Positions 11,363 to 19,761 of a stretch of 64,000 nucleotides of DNA are shown in pieces. The notes under the pieces were generated by a model. It was not told the DNA's origin and did no database searches. It saw only the letters and a list, made by a program, of their open reading frames with translations. Each line of letters opens with the position of its first letter. Position 1 is the first letter of the stretch. Origin of the DNA: Ignatzschineria indica (GTDB lineage: Bacteria > Pseudomonadota > Gammaproteobacteria > Cardiobacteriales > Wohlfahrtiimonadaceae); the NCBI RefSeq assembly GCF_003121925.1, contig NZ_QEWR01000006.1, forward strand, positions 1 through 64,000, read 5' to 3'. The position numbers were made by a program, and so were the translations under genes.

Positions 11363-12787
11363 ATGTCTTTTGATACATTATTAACCGCTTTTCAAACAAT
11401 CCTTTGGGACTATCTGCTAGTCTACCTCCTTTGTGGTACCGGGATTCTCTACACCTTTCTCCTAAAAGGGATTCAGGTTCGAAAATTTAAGAGCGCCCTA
11501 AAGACCTTAATTGCCAAGTTTTCCCTCTCAGGAAAACGAGCAGATAAGAAGGGAATGAGTTCATTTCAAGCAGTATCAACCGCCATTGCAGGACAGGTAG
11601 GAACGGGGAATCTCGCAGGACCAGCAACAGCAATTATCGCCGGTGGGCCAGGAGCTCTCTTCTGGATGTGGGTCTCCTCCTTTTTTGGAATGGCGACCAT
11701 CTATGCAGAAGCAATTTTAGCGCAAAAATATCGCACCTATGATCGTACAGGACAGATTGTAGGAGGCCCGGCTTACTATATTGAGAAAGGGTTAGGTATC
11801 AAATGGCTTGCCATCCTCTTTGCCATCTTCATCATTCTAGCGCTCGGCATTATTGGCAATATGGTGCAGTCAAACTCGATTGCATCAGCCTTTGAAAAGT
11901 CACTCTCGATTCCCACTTGGATCACGGCACTTGTAGTTTCACTGCTCGTTGCCTTCGTTATTATTGGTGGGATTCGCAATATTGCCGCCTTTACTGAAAA
12001 AGTTGTCCCTTCAATGGCCTTCTTCTACCTTCTAGGAGCTATCATCGTCTTGGGCCTCAATTATCAATATATCTTCCCGGCATTAAAGATGATTGTTATT
12101 GCCGCTTTCAATCCTGAAGCGGTTTTAGGAGGTGGCGCCGGAATTGCGATTCAGCAAGCAATGCGCTTAGGTATTGCACGAGGGCTCTTCTCAAATGAAG
12201 CGGGAATGGGTTCAACCCCTCATGCTCATGCAGTAGCAAAGGTTAAAACGCCCGAAGAGCAAGGTTATATTGCCATGATGGGGGTCTTTGTTGTCGGCAT
12301 TATCGTAACTTTGACAGGTCTTGTGATTATTACCTCAGGGATACGAGGCTGGGAAGCCTCAATGAGTGACAATCCCTCCTTTCTCTCCTTCTTTGACGGT
12401 CACGGTACCGGCATTACCATCACCCAATATGCCTATGAGATGGTATTTGGCTCTATCGGAGGCATCTTTATCGCAATCTCCCTACTCTTTTTTGCCTTCT
12501 CAACCATTATTGGCTGGTACTACTATGCCGAAACAAATGTTCGCTATCTCTTTAAAAGTCGTGCGGCTGTACCCATCTTTCAGCTAATTGCTGTTATTGG
12601 CATCTTTTTTGCTGCCTTTATCCATGTCGATATTGTCTGGCAGATGGCGGATCTCTTTAACGGTTTAATGGTGCTTCCTAATATCACAGCACTCCTACTT
12701 CTTGCGCCCATAGTGGTCCTCGAAACAACAGGGCTTGCTTGGCACAATATCCCACTATTTGGGAAATTGGGTAAAAAGAAAATATAA
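11363..12787 (+). CDS. alanine/glycine:cation symporter (AGCS family)
   Basis: This inner-membrane transporter takes up alanine or glycine with Na+ or H+. The 474 residues contain about ten hydrophobic spans and the AGCS hallmarks: FQAVSTAIAGQVGTGNLAGPATAI, GGPGALFWMWVSSFFGMATIYAE and GLFSNEAGMGSTPHAHA. AGGA precedes the ATG by about 10 nt. It is divergent from dadA across 231 bp, so shared control by alanine is likely. I looked for a glycine riboswitch in that leader and found none. No clear terminator follows it. Confidence 0.94.
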   Translation: MSFDTLLTAFQTILWDYLLVYLLCGTGILYTFLLKGIQVRKFKSALKTLIAKFSLSGKRADKKGMSSFQAVSTAIAGQVGTGNLAGPATAIIAGGPGALFWMWVSSFFGMATIYAEAILAQKYRTYDRTGQIVGGPAYYIEKGLGIKWLAILFAIFIILALGIIGNMVQSNSIASAFEKSLSIPTWITALVVSLLVAFVIIGGIRNIAAFTEKVVPSMAFFYLLGAIIVLGLNYQYIFPALKMIVIAAFNPEAVLGGGAGIAIQQAMRLGIARGLFSNEAGMGSTPHAHAVAKVKTPEEQGYIAMMGVFVVGIIVTLTGLVIITSGIRGWEASMSDNPSFLSFFDGHGTGITITQYAYEMVFGSIGGIFIAISLLFFAFSTIIGWYYYAETNVRYLFKSRAAVPIFQLIAVIGIFFAAFIHVDIVWQMADLFNGLMVLPNITALLLLAPIVVLETTGLAWHNIPLFGKLGKKKI

Positions 12788-12960
12788 AAAAAGAAGCGTA
12801 CAGAGAACAACAGATAGGAACAATGAATAAAAGAACAACGAATAAGAAAGAGAGGGGGAGTGTGTAAGATCTTGATCATCGCTGTTGCAAAATAGATTAG
12901 AGGATCTATTATCAGTAATAAGCTTTAGTCCCGCTTTTACCACCTAGAAGGATATTAAAT

Positions 12961-13377
12961 ATGAAACCTCTCTCTATCGGCTTAGTCGCCCACGATGCAA
13001 AGAAAAAGCTCTTGGTAGATTGGATCGGAGATTATCTCCCCTACTTTAGACAACATAATCTCTACGCAACAGGAACTACCGGATCCCATATTTTAGAGGC
13101 TTATCCCGATCTCTCTTTAACAAGATTGAAGAGCGGTCCTCTCGGGGGCGACCAACAATTAGGATCGATGATCTGTACTGATAAACTCGATATGTTGATC
13201 TTCTTTACAGATGCCTTAACGCCAATGCCCCATGATGTTGATGTTAAAGCATTGATTCGTCTCTCAACGCTCTACAATATTCCGATCGCTTGCAATACGG
13301 CAACAGCAAGTCTCTTGATGCAAGCAGTCTTAATCGACAATGATTACGATCATCAGTTAGAAGATCAGGATCATTAG
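12961..13377 (+). CDS. mgsA: methylglyoxal synthase
   Basis: MgsA converts dihydroxyacetone phosphate to methylglyoxal and phosphate, a bypass that relieves sugar-phosphate stress. The active-site residues are visible: H11 (VAHDAKK), D64 in SGPLGGDQQLGSMI, and H91 and D94 in TPMPHDVDVKAL, all shifted by 7 relative to E. coli. The 138 residues are somewhat shorter than E. coli MgsA (152) at both ends. AAGGA lies 8 nt before the ATG. It ends with an acidic, His-containing tail (YDHQLEDQDH) and a strong terminator follows. Confidence 0.95.
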   Translation: MKPLSIGLVAHDAKKKLLVDWIGDYLPYFRQHNLYATGTTGSHILEAYPDLSLTRLKSGPLGGDQQLGSMICTDKLDMLIFFTDALTPMPHDVDVKALIRLSTLYNIPIACNTATASLLMQAVLIDNDYDHQLEDQDH

Positions 13378-13456
13378 TTACGAAGTGCAGATTGGAGCGT
13401 AAGCCCCCTTTTTAAGAGTAATCAATCGCTCAAAAGAGAAGAAACATCATCATAAA

Positions 13457-13528
13457 AAGCGCTATTTGAATGGCAGAGTCATCATCTTTAATGATCATTA
13501 ACTCTACCGTTCGATAGCGCTTCTTTTA
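13457..13528 (+). terminator. mgsA terminator
   Basis: A long two-step stem: AAGCGCTAT pairs with ATAGCGCTT and the inner GAGT/ACTC arms also pair. TCTTTT follows. Confidence 0.75.
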
Positions 13529-13621
13529 TTGGCGACTCACGAGAGAATTCTTTCAGACAAGTCGATCAATCATAAATCGATCGATCATCTCCTATTAAGA
13601 GAGAGCATGAAAGAGAAAGTT

Positions 13622-14680
13622 TTAATAGAGTCCCGGCTGTGGCAAGAGTGCCTTAATAGTCGAAATCACCCCTAATCCTAACTCTCGCATCATCTTACTC
13701 AATGGATCCTCTTTCTCTGTAAAATCGATCAATGCCGGCGCTTGCCACTCTCTAGCCACTGAAGCTGCTGAACCTAAACCATCGATCAATCCAAGAGAGA
13801 GCGCCTGCTCCCCATTCCAAACAAGACCACTATAGAGTAGCGGATTATCAGCATCTTTTAATCGAGAACCGCGCCCCTCTTTCACTGCAGTAATAAATTG
13901 TTGATGGACACCATCGAGCACGCCTTTCCACAATTCCGTCTCAACAGGATTTTGGGGTGAAAAGGGATCGAGAAAAGCTTTATATTCACCTGATGTATAG
14001 AGCCTACGCTCAATACCGATCTTATCCATCAGCTCGACAAAACCAAAACTCGCCGCAGTCACCCCGATCGATCCCACTAAACTCGCTTTATCCGCATAGA
14101 TCTTATCTGCAGCAGCCGCAATATAGTAAGCTCCCGAAGCGCCAATATCTTCAATCACGGCAAAAAGCTTCTTATGGGGATAGAGCGCACGAAGACGATT
14201 AATCTCATCATAGACATAACCGCTCTGTACCGGAGATCCTCCCCCTGAATTGATTCGCAATATAATTCCGACAGCTTTAGGATCTTGATAAGCTTTCCCT
14301 AGAGCTGATATCAATCTTGCAGCGCTTGCATCACTATTTTCAGCAATAATCCCCTTTAGATCGATTACCGCACTATAACGATCGAGAACACGCCCCTCTG
14401 AATCAACCTTAATCGCTCCGCTTTCGATCGATCTTCCGGCAAAAAAGAGTAATACCATTAGGAGAAAGAGAAAGCCAAAGAGCAATCGGAAAAAGATGGT
14501 CCAACGTCTCTTTCTCCGTGCCTCAACAGTTGCATTGTTGAGGGCATTCGCTAATGCTGCTGCTAAATGCGCTGAATTAATCCCATCACTATTACTATCA
14601 CGACCACTCCCACTTTGATAATGACCTTCTAAAGCGCCCCGATCTAGCGGTGGAATATGATTGATCGACTCTCTACTCAT
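13622..14680 (-). CDS. sppA: signal peptide peptidase SppA, single-domain S49 protease
   Basis: SppA is a membrane-bound serine protease that degrades cleaved signal peptides. One transmembrane helix (about residues 60-80, LLFGFLFLLMVLLFFAG) follows a polar cytoplasmic tail. The catalytic serine is in DIGASGAYYIAAAAD and the catalytic lysine in TSGEYKAFLDPF; LVGSIGVTAASFG is also typical. The size (352 residues) is that of the short 36K type rather than the 67-kDa double-domain E. coli enzyme. I chose the ATG at 14680 because GGGAGAGAAGAG directly precedes it, while an in-frame TTG at 14740 lies upstream of the ffh terminator. It is the last gene on this strand before mgsA. Confidence 0.93.
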   Translation of the reverse strand: MSRESINHIPPLDRGALEGHYQSGSGRDSNSDGINSAHLAAALANALNNATVEARRKRRWTIFFRLLFGFLFLLMVLLFFAGRSIESGAIKVDSEGRVLDRYSAVIDLKGIIAENSDASAARLISALGKAYQDPKAVGIILRINSGGGSPVQSGYVYDEINRLRALYPHKKLFAVIEDIGASGAYYIAAAADKIYADKASLVGSIGVTAASFGFVELMDKIGIERRLYTSGEYKAFLDPFSPQNPVETELWKGVLDGVHQQFITAVKEGRGSRLKDADNPLLYSGLVWNGEQALSLGLIDGLGSAASVAREWQAPALIDFTEKEDPLSKMMRELGLGVISTIKALLPQPGLY

Positions 14681-14698
14681 CTCTTCTCTCCCTATTTG

Positions 14699-14730
14699 GC
14701 AAAAACCCTTACTGCCGAGCAATAAGGGTT
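14699..14730 (-). terminator. ffh terminator
   Basis: AACCCTTA and TAAGGGTT form an 8-bp stem with an 11-nt loop; on the minus strand TTTTT follows. It separates ffh from sppA and argues for the downstream sppA start. Confidence 0.75.
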
Positions 14731-14775
14731 CTCTTGTCAATTTTGATTCTATCCATCATCGGGCATCAACCCATG

Positions 14776-14803
14776 ATACCAATAACATAATACCGATAAC
14801 ATA
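14776..14803. repeat. 14-bp tandem duplication abutting ffh stop
   Basis: ATACCAATAACATA is followed directly by ATACCGATAACATA (one mismatch). Confidence 0.85.
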
Positions 14804-16153
14804 TTAGCGGCGTGGCAATTTACCTTTGAGTGAGCGCATCATCTTTCTAACACCGCCCCCTTTAAATTGCTTCATCATCCGTTGCATCTGATCAAACTCT
14901 TTTAAAAGTTTATGGACTTCTTGAATATTGACACCTGCACCATCAGCGATCCGTTTACGGCGTGGCGCTTTAATCAATTTATGATCGGCTCTCTCTGCCG
15001 GCGTCATGGAATTAATAATGGCAATCTTCTGCACGAAGATCTTATCGTCCACTTTCCCTTTAGCTTTCTCTGCAATATCACCCATTCCCGGCAATTTGGT
15101 CAGTAGCGTATTGATCCCACCCATATTGAGCATCTGCTCCATCTGTGCTTTGAAGTCATTAAGATCGAGGCCTTCCCCTTTCTTAAATTTCTTCGTGATC
15201 CGCTCCGCCTCTTCCCGGTCAACCTTAGCTTCCATCTCTTCAACTAAAGAGAGCACATCTCCCATATCTAAAATACGAGATGCTAGACGATCGGGATGGA
15301 AAGGCTCTAATGCTTCAAGTTTTTCACCAACCCCTAAAAACTTAATCGGTTTTTGAGTGATATGACGAATCGAAAGAGCCGCACCACCACGCGCATCACC
15401 ATCGATCTTTGTCAAAACAACACCCGTTAAAGGGAGCGCATCATTAAAGGCTTTTGCCGTATTTGCCGCATCTTGCCCTGTCATACTATCGACCACAAAG
15501 AGTGTCTCGATAGGATTGAGCACTTGATGGATCTCTTGGATCTCGGTCATGAGCGTCTCATCAATATGGAGTCGACCTGCAGTATCGACAATTAAGACAT
15601 CCGCATTCATCAGTTTTGCGCTCTCTAATGCACGGCGCGCAATCTCTTGTGGCTTTTCATCTCCCGTTGAAGGGATAAACTCTGCACCCACTTGACCTGC
15701 TACTTTTCGTAGCTGCTCAATAGCAGCCGGTCGATAGACGTCCGCACTTACAACAGCTACCTTTTTACGCTCACGCTCTTTGAGATAACGCGCTAACTTA
15801 CCAACACTTGTGGTCTTACCCGCCCCTTGAAGACCTGCCATAAGGATTACTGCCGGTGGCTGTGTCTGCAGGTTTAAGGTTTCATTACTCTCGCCCATAA
15901 TATTGATGAGCTCTTCATGAACCACTTTCACAAAAACTTGCCCAGGGTTTAAACTCTCGATCACTTCACGACCAACAGCACGCTCTTTCACTTGGTTAAT
16001 AAACTCACGAACCACAGGCAACGCAACGTCCGCCTCTAAAAGCGCCATACGGACTTCACGCAGAGCATCTTGGATATTACTCTCTGTTAATCTCGCCTGC
16101 CCTCTAAGGGAACGCATTGTTTGTCTTAAACGACCACTTAAATTTTCAAACAT
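14804..16153 (-). CDS. ffh: signal recognition particle GTPase Ffh (SRP54)
   Basis: Ffh binds signal sequences of nascent inner-membrane proteins and, with 4.5S RNA and FtsY, targets ribosomes to SecYEG. An N helical bundle (1-95) precedes the G domain, which has G1 GLQGAGKTTSVGKLA, G3 DTAGR, G4 TKIDGDARGG and the guanine-nucleotide end motif. The methionine-rich M domain (about 300-449) includes MLNMGGINTLLTKLPGMG and ends KFKGGGVRKMMRSLKGKLPRR. The length is 449 residues versus 453 in E. coli. AAGGG lies about 6 nt before the ATG. It is divergent from ypjD, an arrangement common in gammaproteobacteria. The 4.5S RNA gene is not in the window. Confidence 0.97.
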   Translation of the reverse strand: MFENLSGRLRQTMRSLRGQARLTESNIQDALREVRMALLEADVALPVVREFINQVKERAVGREVIESLNPGQVFVKVVHEELINIMGESNETLNLQTQPPAVILMAGLQGAGKTTSVGKLARYLKERERKKVAVVSADVYRPAAIEQLRKVAGQVGAEFIPSTGDEKPQEIARRALESAKLMNADVLIVDTAGRLHIDETLMTEIQEIHQVLNPIETLFVVDSMTGQDAANTAKAFNDALPLTGVVLTKIDGDARGGAALSIRHITQKPIKFLGVGEKLEALEPFHPDRLASRILDMGDVLSLVEEMEAKVDREEAERITKKFKKGEGLDLNDFKAQMEQMLNMGGINTLLTKLPGMGDIAEKAKGKVDDKIFVQKIAIINSMTPAERADHKLIKAPRRKRIADGAGVNIQEVHKLLKEFDQMQRMMKQFKGGGVRKMMRSLKGKLPRR

Positions 16154-16281
16154 AAAAACCCTTTTTAGCTTTTATTTATAATTCTTATCAATTTTCTAGT
16201 AAAATCACTGTATAGTTTACTTGATATAGGGACTTCTTTAAAGTTCCCCCTTAGATATAAAAAGGTAAGAATCTTAAGATT

Positions 16282-17061
16282 ATGACATTAGTATCACTCA
16301 ATATTGGACTCTATCTTTTGTCAGCGTTATTTCTTCTTGCGCATCTTTTCAAGAAGGGACAAAAATGGTGGTTGCCCCTCAGTTATATCACGATCTTCTC
16401 GGCACTCGGCTTACATGCGATCTCCTTAAGTTATCAATTATCGATTGGAGATCTTGAGGTTATTAGCGCTATTGAAGCACTCTCCTTAGCTTCTATCATT
16501 ATGGTACTTCTCATTATTCCTTACCTTAAACGGCACCTCAATACCGCTATTGCTATTATGCTCTTTGCCGGCGCAACACAACTTTTAACCCTATTTGATC
16601 ATCAAGATGTCGGTTTTAGTACTCCCTCGCCTTGGTTAAGTCTTCATATCTTAACCTCTATTATCGCCTATGCAATTCTACTACTTGCATCTGTGCAAGC
16701 TTTACTGCTCTATCTCCGAGATCGTGCATTAAAAAATCGGCGCTCAATCACCCAGAAATTCCCTCCCATTTTACGTATGGAGCTGCTTCTCTTTAGAATG
16801 CTCACCATCGGCTTTATTCTCCTAACAGTCAGCCTTGTAACAAGTTTTGCATTCTTTGATCAATGGTTTTCGCCCCACTTCATTCATAAAACGGTCTTAA
16901 CCGGGCTTGCATGGATTCTCTATGGTGCTATTTTATGGGCGCATCACTACTATGGTTTACGTGGTCGCCCTGCAGCGAAGTTTATTCTGCTGACAGCGGT
17001 CATTCTATTACTAGGAATTACAGGAACGCGTCTGATCCAAGAGTTCCTCTTTGCATCTTAA
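16282..17061 (+). CDS. ypjD: inner-membrane protein YpjD, CcsA/HemX-type cytochrome c assembly family
   Basis: A polytopic membrane protein of 259 residues with about eight hydrophobic helices. It carries the family pattern with conserved histidines in LSLHILTSIIAYAILLLASVQALLL, FIHKTVLTGLAWILYGAILWAHHYYGLRGRPAAKF. These resemble the heme-handling segment of CcsA and HemX, but the role of YpjD itself is not settled; CorB-related and cytochrome assembly functions have been discussed. It is divergent from ffh and is followed after 46 bp by tatC in the same direction, so the two are probably co-transcribed. Confidence 0.88.
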   Translation: MTLVSLNIGLYLLSALFLLAHLFKKGQKWWLPLSYITIFSALGLHAISLSYQLSIGDLEVISAIEALSLASIIMVLLIIPYLKRHLNTAIAIMLFAGATQLLTLFDHQDVGFSTPSPWLSLHILTSIIAYAILLLASVQALLLYLRDRALKNRRSITQKFPPILRMELLLFRMLTIGFILLTVSLVTSFAFFDQWFSPHFIHKTVLTGLAWILYGAILWAHHYYGLRGRPAAKFILLTAVILLLGITGTRLIQEFLFAS

Positions 17062-17107
17062 TCTTTGCATTTTAACCTTCGTTTATAACTCGATAGATAT
17101 CCCGACT

Positions 17108-17899
17108 ATGACAAATTCTACCGCTAAAGAACAATCCTTTATTCATCACCTTATTGAGCTTCGTGATCGCCTTATTCGTGCCGGCGCCGGGGTCTTAATT
17201 ATCTTCTTAGCTCTCATCTACTTCCGTGATGATATCTATAACTTTGTCGCAACACCTCTTCTCAATGTCTTACCAGAAGGGGGAAAAATGATCGCAACTG
17301 ATGTGATCGCACCCTTTATTGTCCCCATTAAATTAACGCTTTGGGTCTCCTTCTTTATTGCCATCCCCTGGGTGCTCTATCAAGTTTGGGGATTTGTCGC
17401 ACCGGGACTCTATCAACATGAAAAGCGAGTGGCGTTTCCTATCATTTTCTCAAGCGTTATTCTCTTCTATACAGGGATGGCATTTGCCTACTACGCCGTT
17501 ATGCCCATTATGTTTAAATTTCTCTCAGGGTCTGCGCCATCAGGCGTTGAAATGGCAACAGATATCGGCAAGTATCTCTCAACAGTTTTACGCCTCTTCT
17601 TCTTCTTCGGAATTGTCTTTGAGATCCCCATTGTTCTCATTATTCTCATCTCTTTACAGATTATTAAAACGGAGAGTCTTGTAAAAAAACGTCCCTACAT
17701 TATTGTGGGTGTTTTCACCGTTTCTGCTATTGCAACGCCTCCCGATCCCTTCTCAATGATCATCTTTGCAACTGCAGCACTGCTTCTCTTTGAATTAGGC
17801 CTCTATATTGGTAAACGTATTGAAAAGAAAAGAGCCGCAAAATTAGTAGCGGAAGAGGGCGCTTTTGAGGTTACAAAACATGAGGATTCAGAAGCTTAA
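17108..17899 (+). CDS. tatC: Sec-independent protein translocase TatC
   Basis: TatC is the signal-peptide receptor of the twin-arginine translocase, which exports folded proteins. It has six transmembrane helices and the conserved FIHHLIELRDRLIRA start, PFIVPIKLTLWVSFFIAIPWVLYQVWGFVAPGL split across helices 2 and 3, the loop glutamate in YQHEKR, and AIATPPDPFSM. Starting at the ATG at 17108 it has 263 residues, a normal length; an in-frame TTG at 17051 would overlap ypjD. The C-terminus is charged and cytoplasmic. tatA and tatB, usually directly upstream, are absent from the vicinity, so they must be encoded elsewhere. Confidence 0.95.
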   Translation: MTNSTAKEQSFIHHLIELRDRLIRAGAGVLIIFLALIYFRDDIYNFVATPLLNVLPEGGKMIATDVIAPFIVPIKLTLWVSFFIAIPWVLYQVWGFVAPGLYQHEKRVAFPIIFSSVILFYTGMAFAYYAVMPIMFKFLSGSAPSGVEMATDIGKYLSTVLRLFFFFGIVFEIPIVLIILISLQIIKTESLVKKRPYIIVGVFTVSAIATPPDPFSMIIFATAALLLFELGLYIGKRIEKKRAAKLVAEEGAFEVTKHEDSEA

Positions 17900-18133
17900 A
17901 GCCCCTCTCAAGAATGATTTATCTGCTCTTTAATTGAGTAAGAGTGCTATAATTACCCCCATTATAAGAGCGCCTTTATCGATAAAATCACTACGATTAG
18001 ATCGATAAAATGGCACTCTTTATCTTATCTCTCAATCTCTTTTGTCCCCCGATTTCGATAATCGAACGAGTACATGACAGAAGATATTGACTATTTAATT
18101 CACCTTTTAAACTGGATAATGTGATCTATTATT

Positions 18134-19549
18134 ATGGTTAAAACTCGCTTCGCCCCATCTCCAACGGGCTATCTCCATATCGGTGGCGCTAGAACTGCGC
18201 TCTTTTCTCATCTCTTTGCCCTTCACAACAAAGGTACAACCGTTTTGCGTATCGAAGATACCGATCTTGAGCGCTCAACACCTGAGGCAGTCGCGGCAAT
18301 TATGGAGAGTTTAGAATGGTTAGGCTTTCAATATGATGAAGGTCCTTACTATCAGACTAAACGCTTTGACCGTTATAAAGAGGTTGTTGCTGAATTACTC
18401 GAGAAAGGTCATGCCTACTACTGCTACTGTACTCCAGAAGAATTAGCACAGATGCGTGCAAAAGCGGAAGCGAAGAAAGAAAAACCGCGTTACGATGGTA
18501 CGTGGCGCCCTGAGCCGGGCAAGACACTTCCTGAAATCCCAGAAGGTATTAAGCCTGTGGTTCGTTTTAAAAATCCACAAGTCGGCGTAACTAGCTTTAC
18601 TGATCTCGTTCATGGAAACTTGAGCGTTCAAAATAGTGAGTTAGATGATCTTATTATCGCTCGTAGCGATGGTTCACCCACCTACAACTTCTGCGTTGTT
18701 GTTGATGATGTCGATATGGAGATCACCCATGTTATCCGTGGTGATGACCATATCAACAATACCTATCGTCAGGTCAATATCTTCAAAGCATTAGGCAAGC
18801 CCGTTCCTCACTTTGCTCATTTAGCAATGATTTTAGGAGATGATGGTCAAAAACTCTCTAAACGTCACGGTGCCGTAGGTGTAATGGAGTATTATGAGCG
18901 AGGTTTTCTCCCAGAAGCGGTGATCAACTACCTCGTTCGTCTCGGTTGGTCTCACGGTGATCAAGAGATCTTTACCTTCGAAGAGATGGTTCAATATTTT
19001 GATCTAAAAAATGTCTCTAAATCAGCAAGTGCGTTTAATACCTCAAAACTTCTCTGGCTCAATCAACACTATATGATTGAGAAAAACCCAGCAGAATTAG
19101 GGCAATTACTAAAACCATTCTTAGAGAAAATTGGCATCCAGACAGAAATCTCTCCAGAATTTGATAACTTCCTCACAAAAGCAGTTGAAGCGCATGTTAA
19201 ACGCGCAGAAACACTTGTTGAACTTGCGGAAATGATCAAATATCTCTTTATCGATGAGGTCGAAATCGATGAAGCTGCAAAAGCGAAACAACTCACGGAA
19301 GTATCAAAACCGGTACTTGAAGAGTTAGTTCGTGTTTTAGGTGATATCACAGAATGGGAACCCGCAGAGCTTGATGCGGCAGTTAAAACAGTTACGAAAA
19401 ATCTTGAAGTGGGAATGGGGAAAGTGGGCATGCCTCTTCGTACCGCAATCGTTGGGCGTACAAACTCCCCCAACCTTGATGAGACACTCTATTTAGTCGG
19501 TAAAGAGCGAACGCTTGCACGATTAGAAAGAGCGATCAATCTCATTTAA
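18134..19549 (+). CDS. gltX: glutamyl-tRNA synthetase
   Basis: A class I aminoacyl-tRNA synthetase that charges tRNA-Glu. The HIGH signature is TGYLHIGGARTALF (residues about 11-24) and the KMSKS loop is KLSKRHGAVGV (about 240). The 471 residues equal the E. coli length. YCYCTPEEL shows two cysteines in the position of the zinc-binding region, only partly conserved. The protein is of the discriminating bacterial type by overall pattern, though this cannot be proved by eye. A TATAAT sequence at 17949 could be part of its promoter. A strong terminator follows. Confidence 0.97.
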   Translation: MVKTRFAPSPTGYLHIGGARTALFSHLFALHNKGTTVLRIEDTDLERSTPEAVAAIMESLEWLGFQYDEGPYYQTKRFDRYKEVVAELLEKGHAYYCYCTPEELAQMRAKAEAKKEKPRYDGTWRPEPGKTLPEIPEGIKPVVRFKNPQVGVTSFTDLVHGNLSVQNSELDDLIIARSDGSPTYNFCVVVDDVDMEITHVIRGDDHINNTYRQVNIFKALGKPVPHFAHLAMILGDDGQKLSKRHGAVGVMEYYERGFLPEAVINYLVRLGWSHGDQEIFTFEEMVQYFDLKNVSKSASAFNTSKLLWLNQHYMIEKNPAELGQLLKPFLEKIGIQTEISPEFDNFLTKAVEAHVKRAETLVELAEMIKYLFIDEVEIDEAAKAKQLTEVSKPVLEELVRVLGDITEWEPAELDAAVKTVTKNLEVGMGKVGMPLRTAIVGRTNSPNLDETLYLVGKERTLARLERAINLI

Positions 19550-19642
19550 GAATGCAAATTAAGCCATTTTTTCATTACTTCTAATAATTTAGATATGATT
19601 TTTGATTTATATTGATTTAATATTGATTTATATAATTCTTTA

Positions 19643-19675
19643 AAAGCGATCCTTTAAATAGAGATCGCTTTTTTA
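19643..19675 (+). terminator. gltX terminator
   Basis: AAAGCGATC and GATCGCTTT form a 9-bp stem with an 11-nt loop, followed by a T tract. Confidence 0.9.
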
Positions 19676-19761
19676 TTGCGCGATATCCCTTTCCACACTC
19701 ATTTCTACATTATTTTTCAGTCTACTAGTTAACTCAATAAAATATACTTAATGAATGATCC

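Noticed and set aside
14681-14740. Extended N-terminus of SppA from a TTG codon
   Set aside because: That start lies upstream of the ffh terminator hairpin, whereas the ATG at 14680 has a strong ribosome-binding site.
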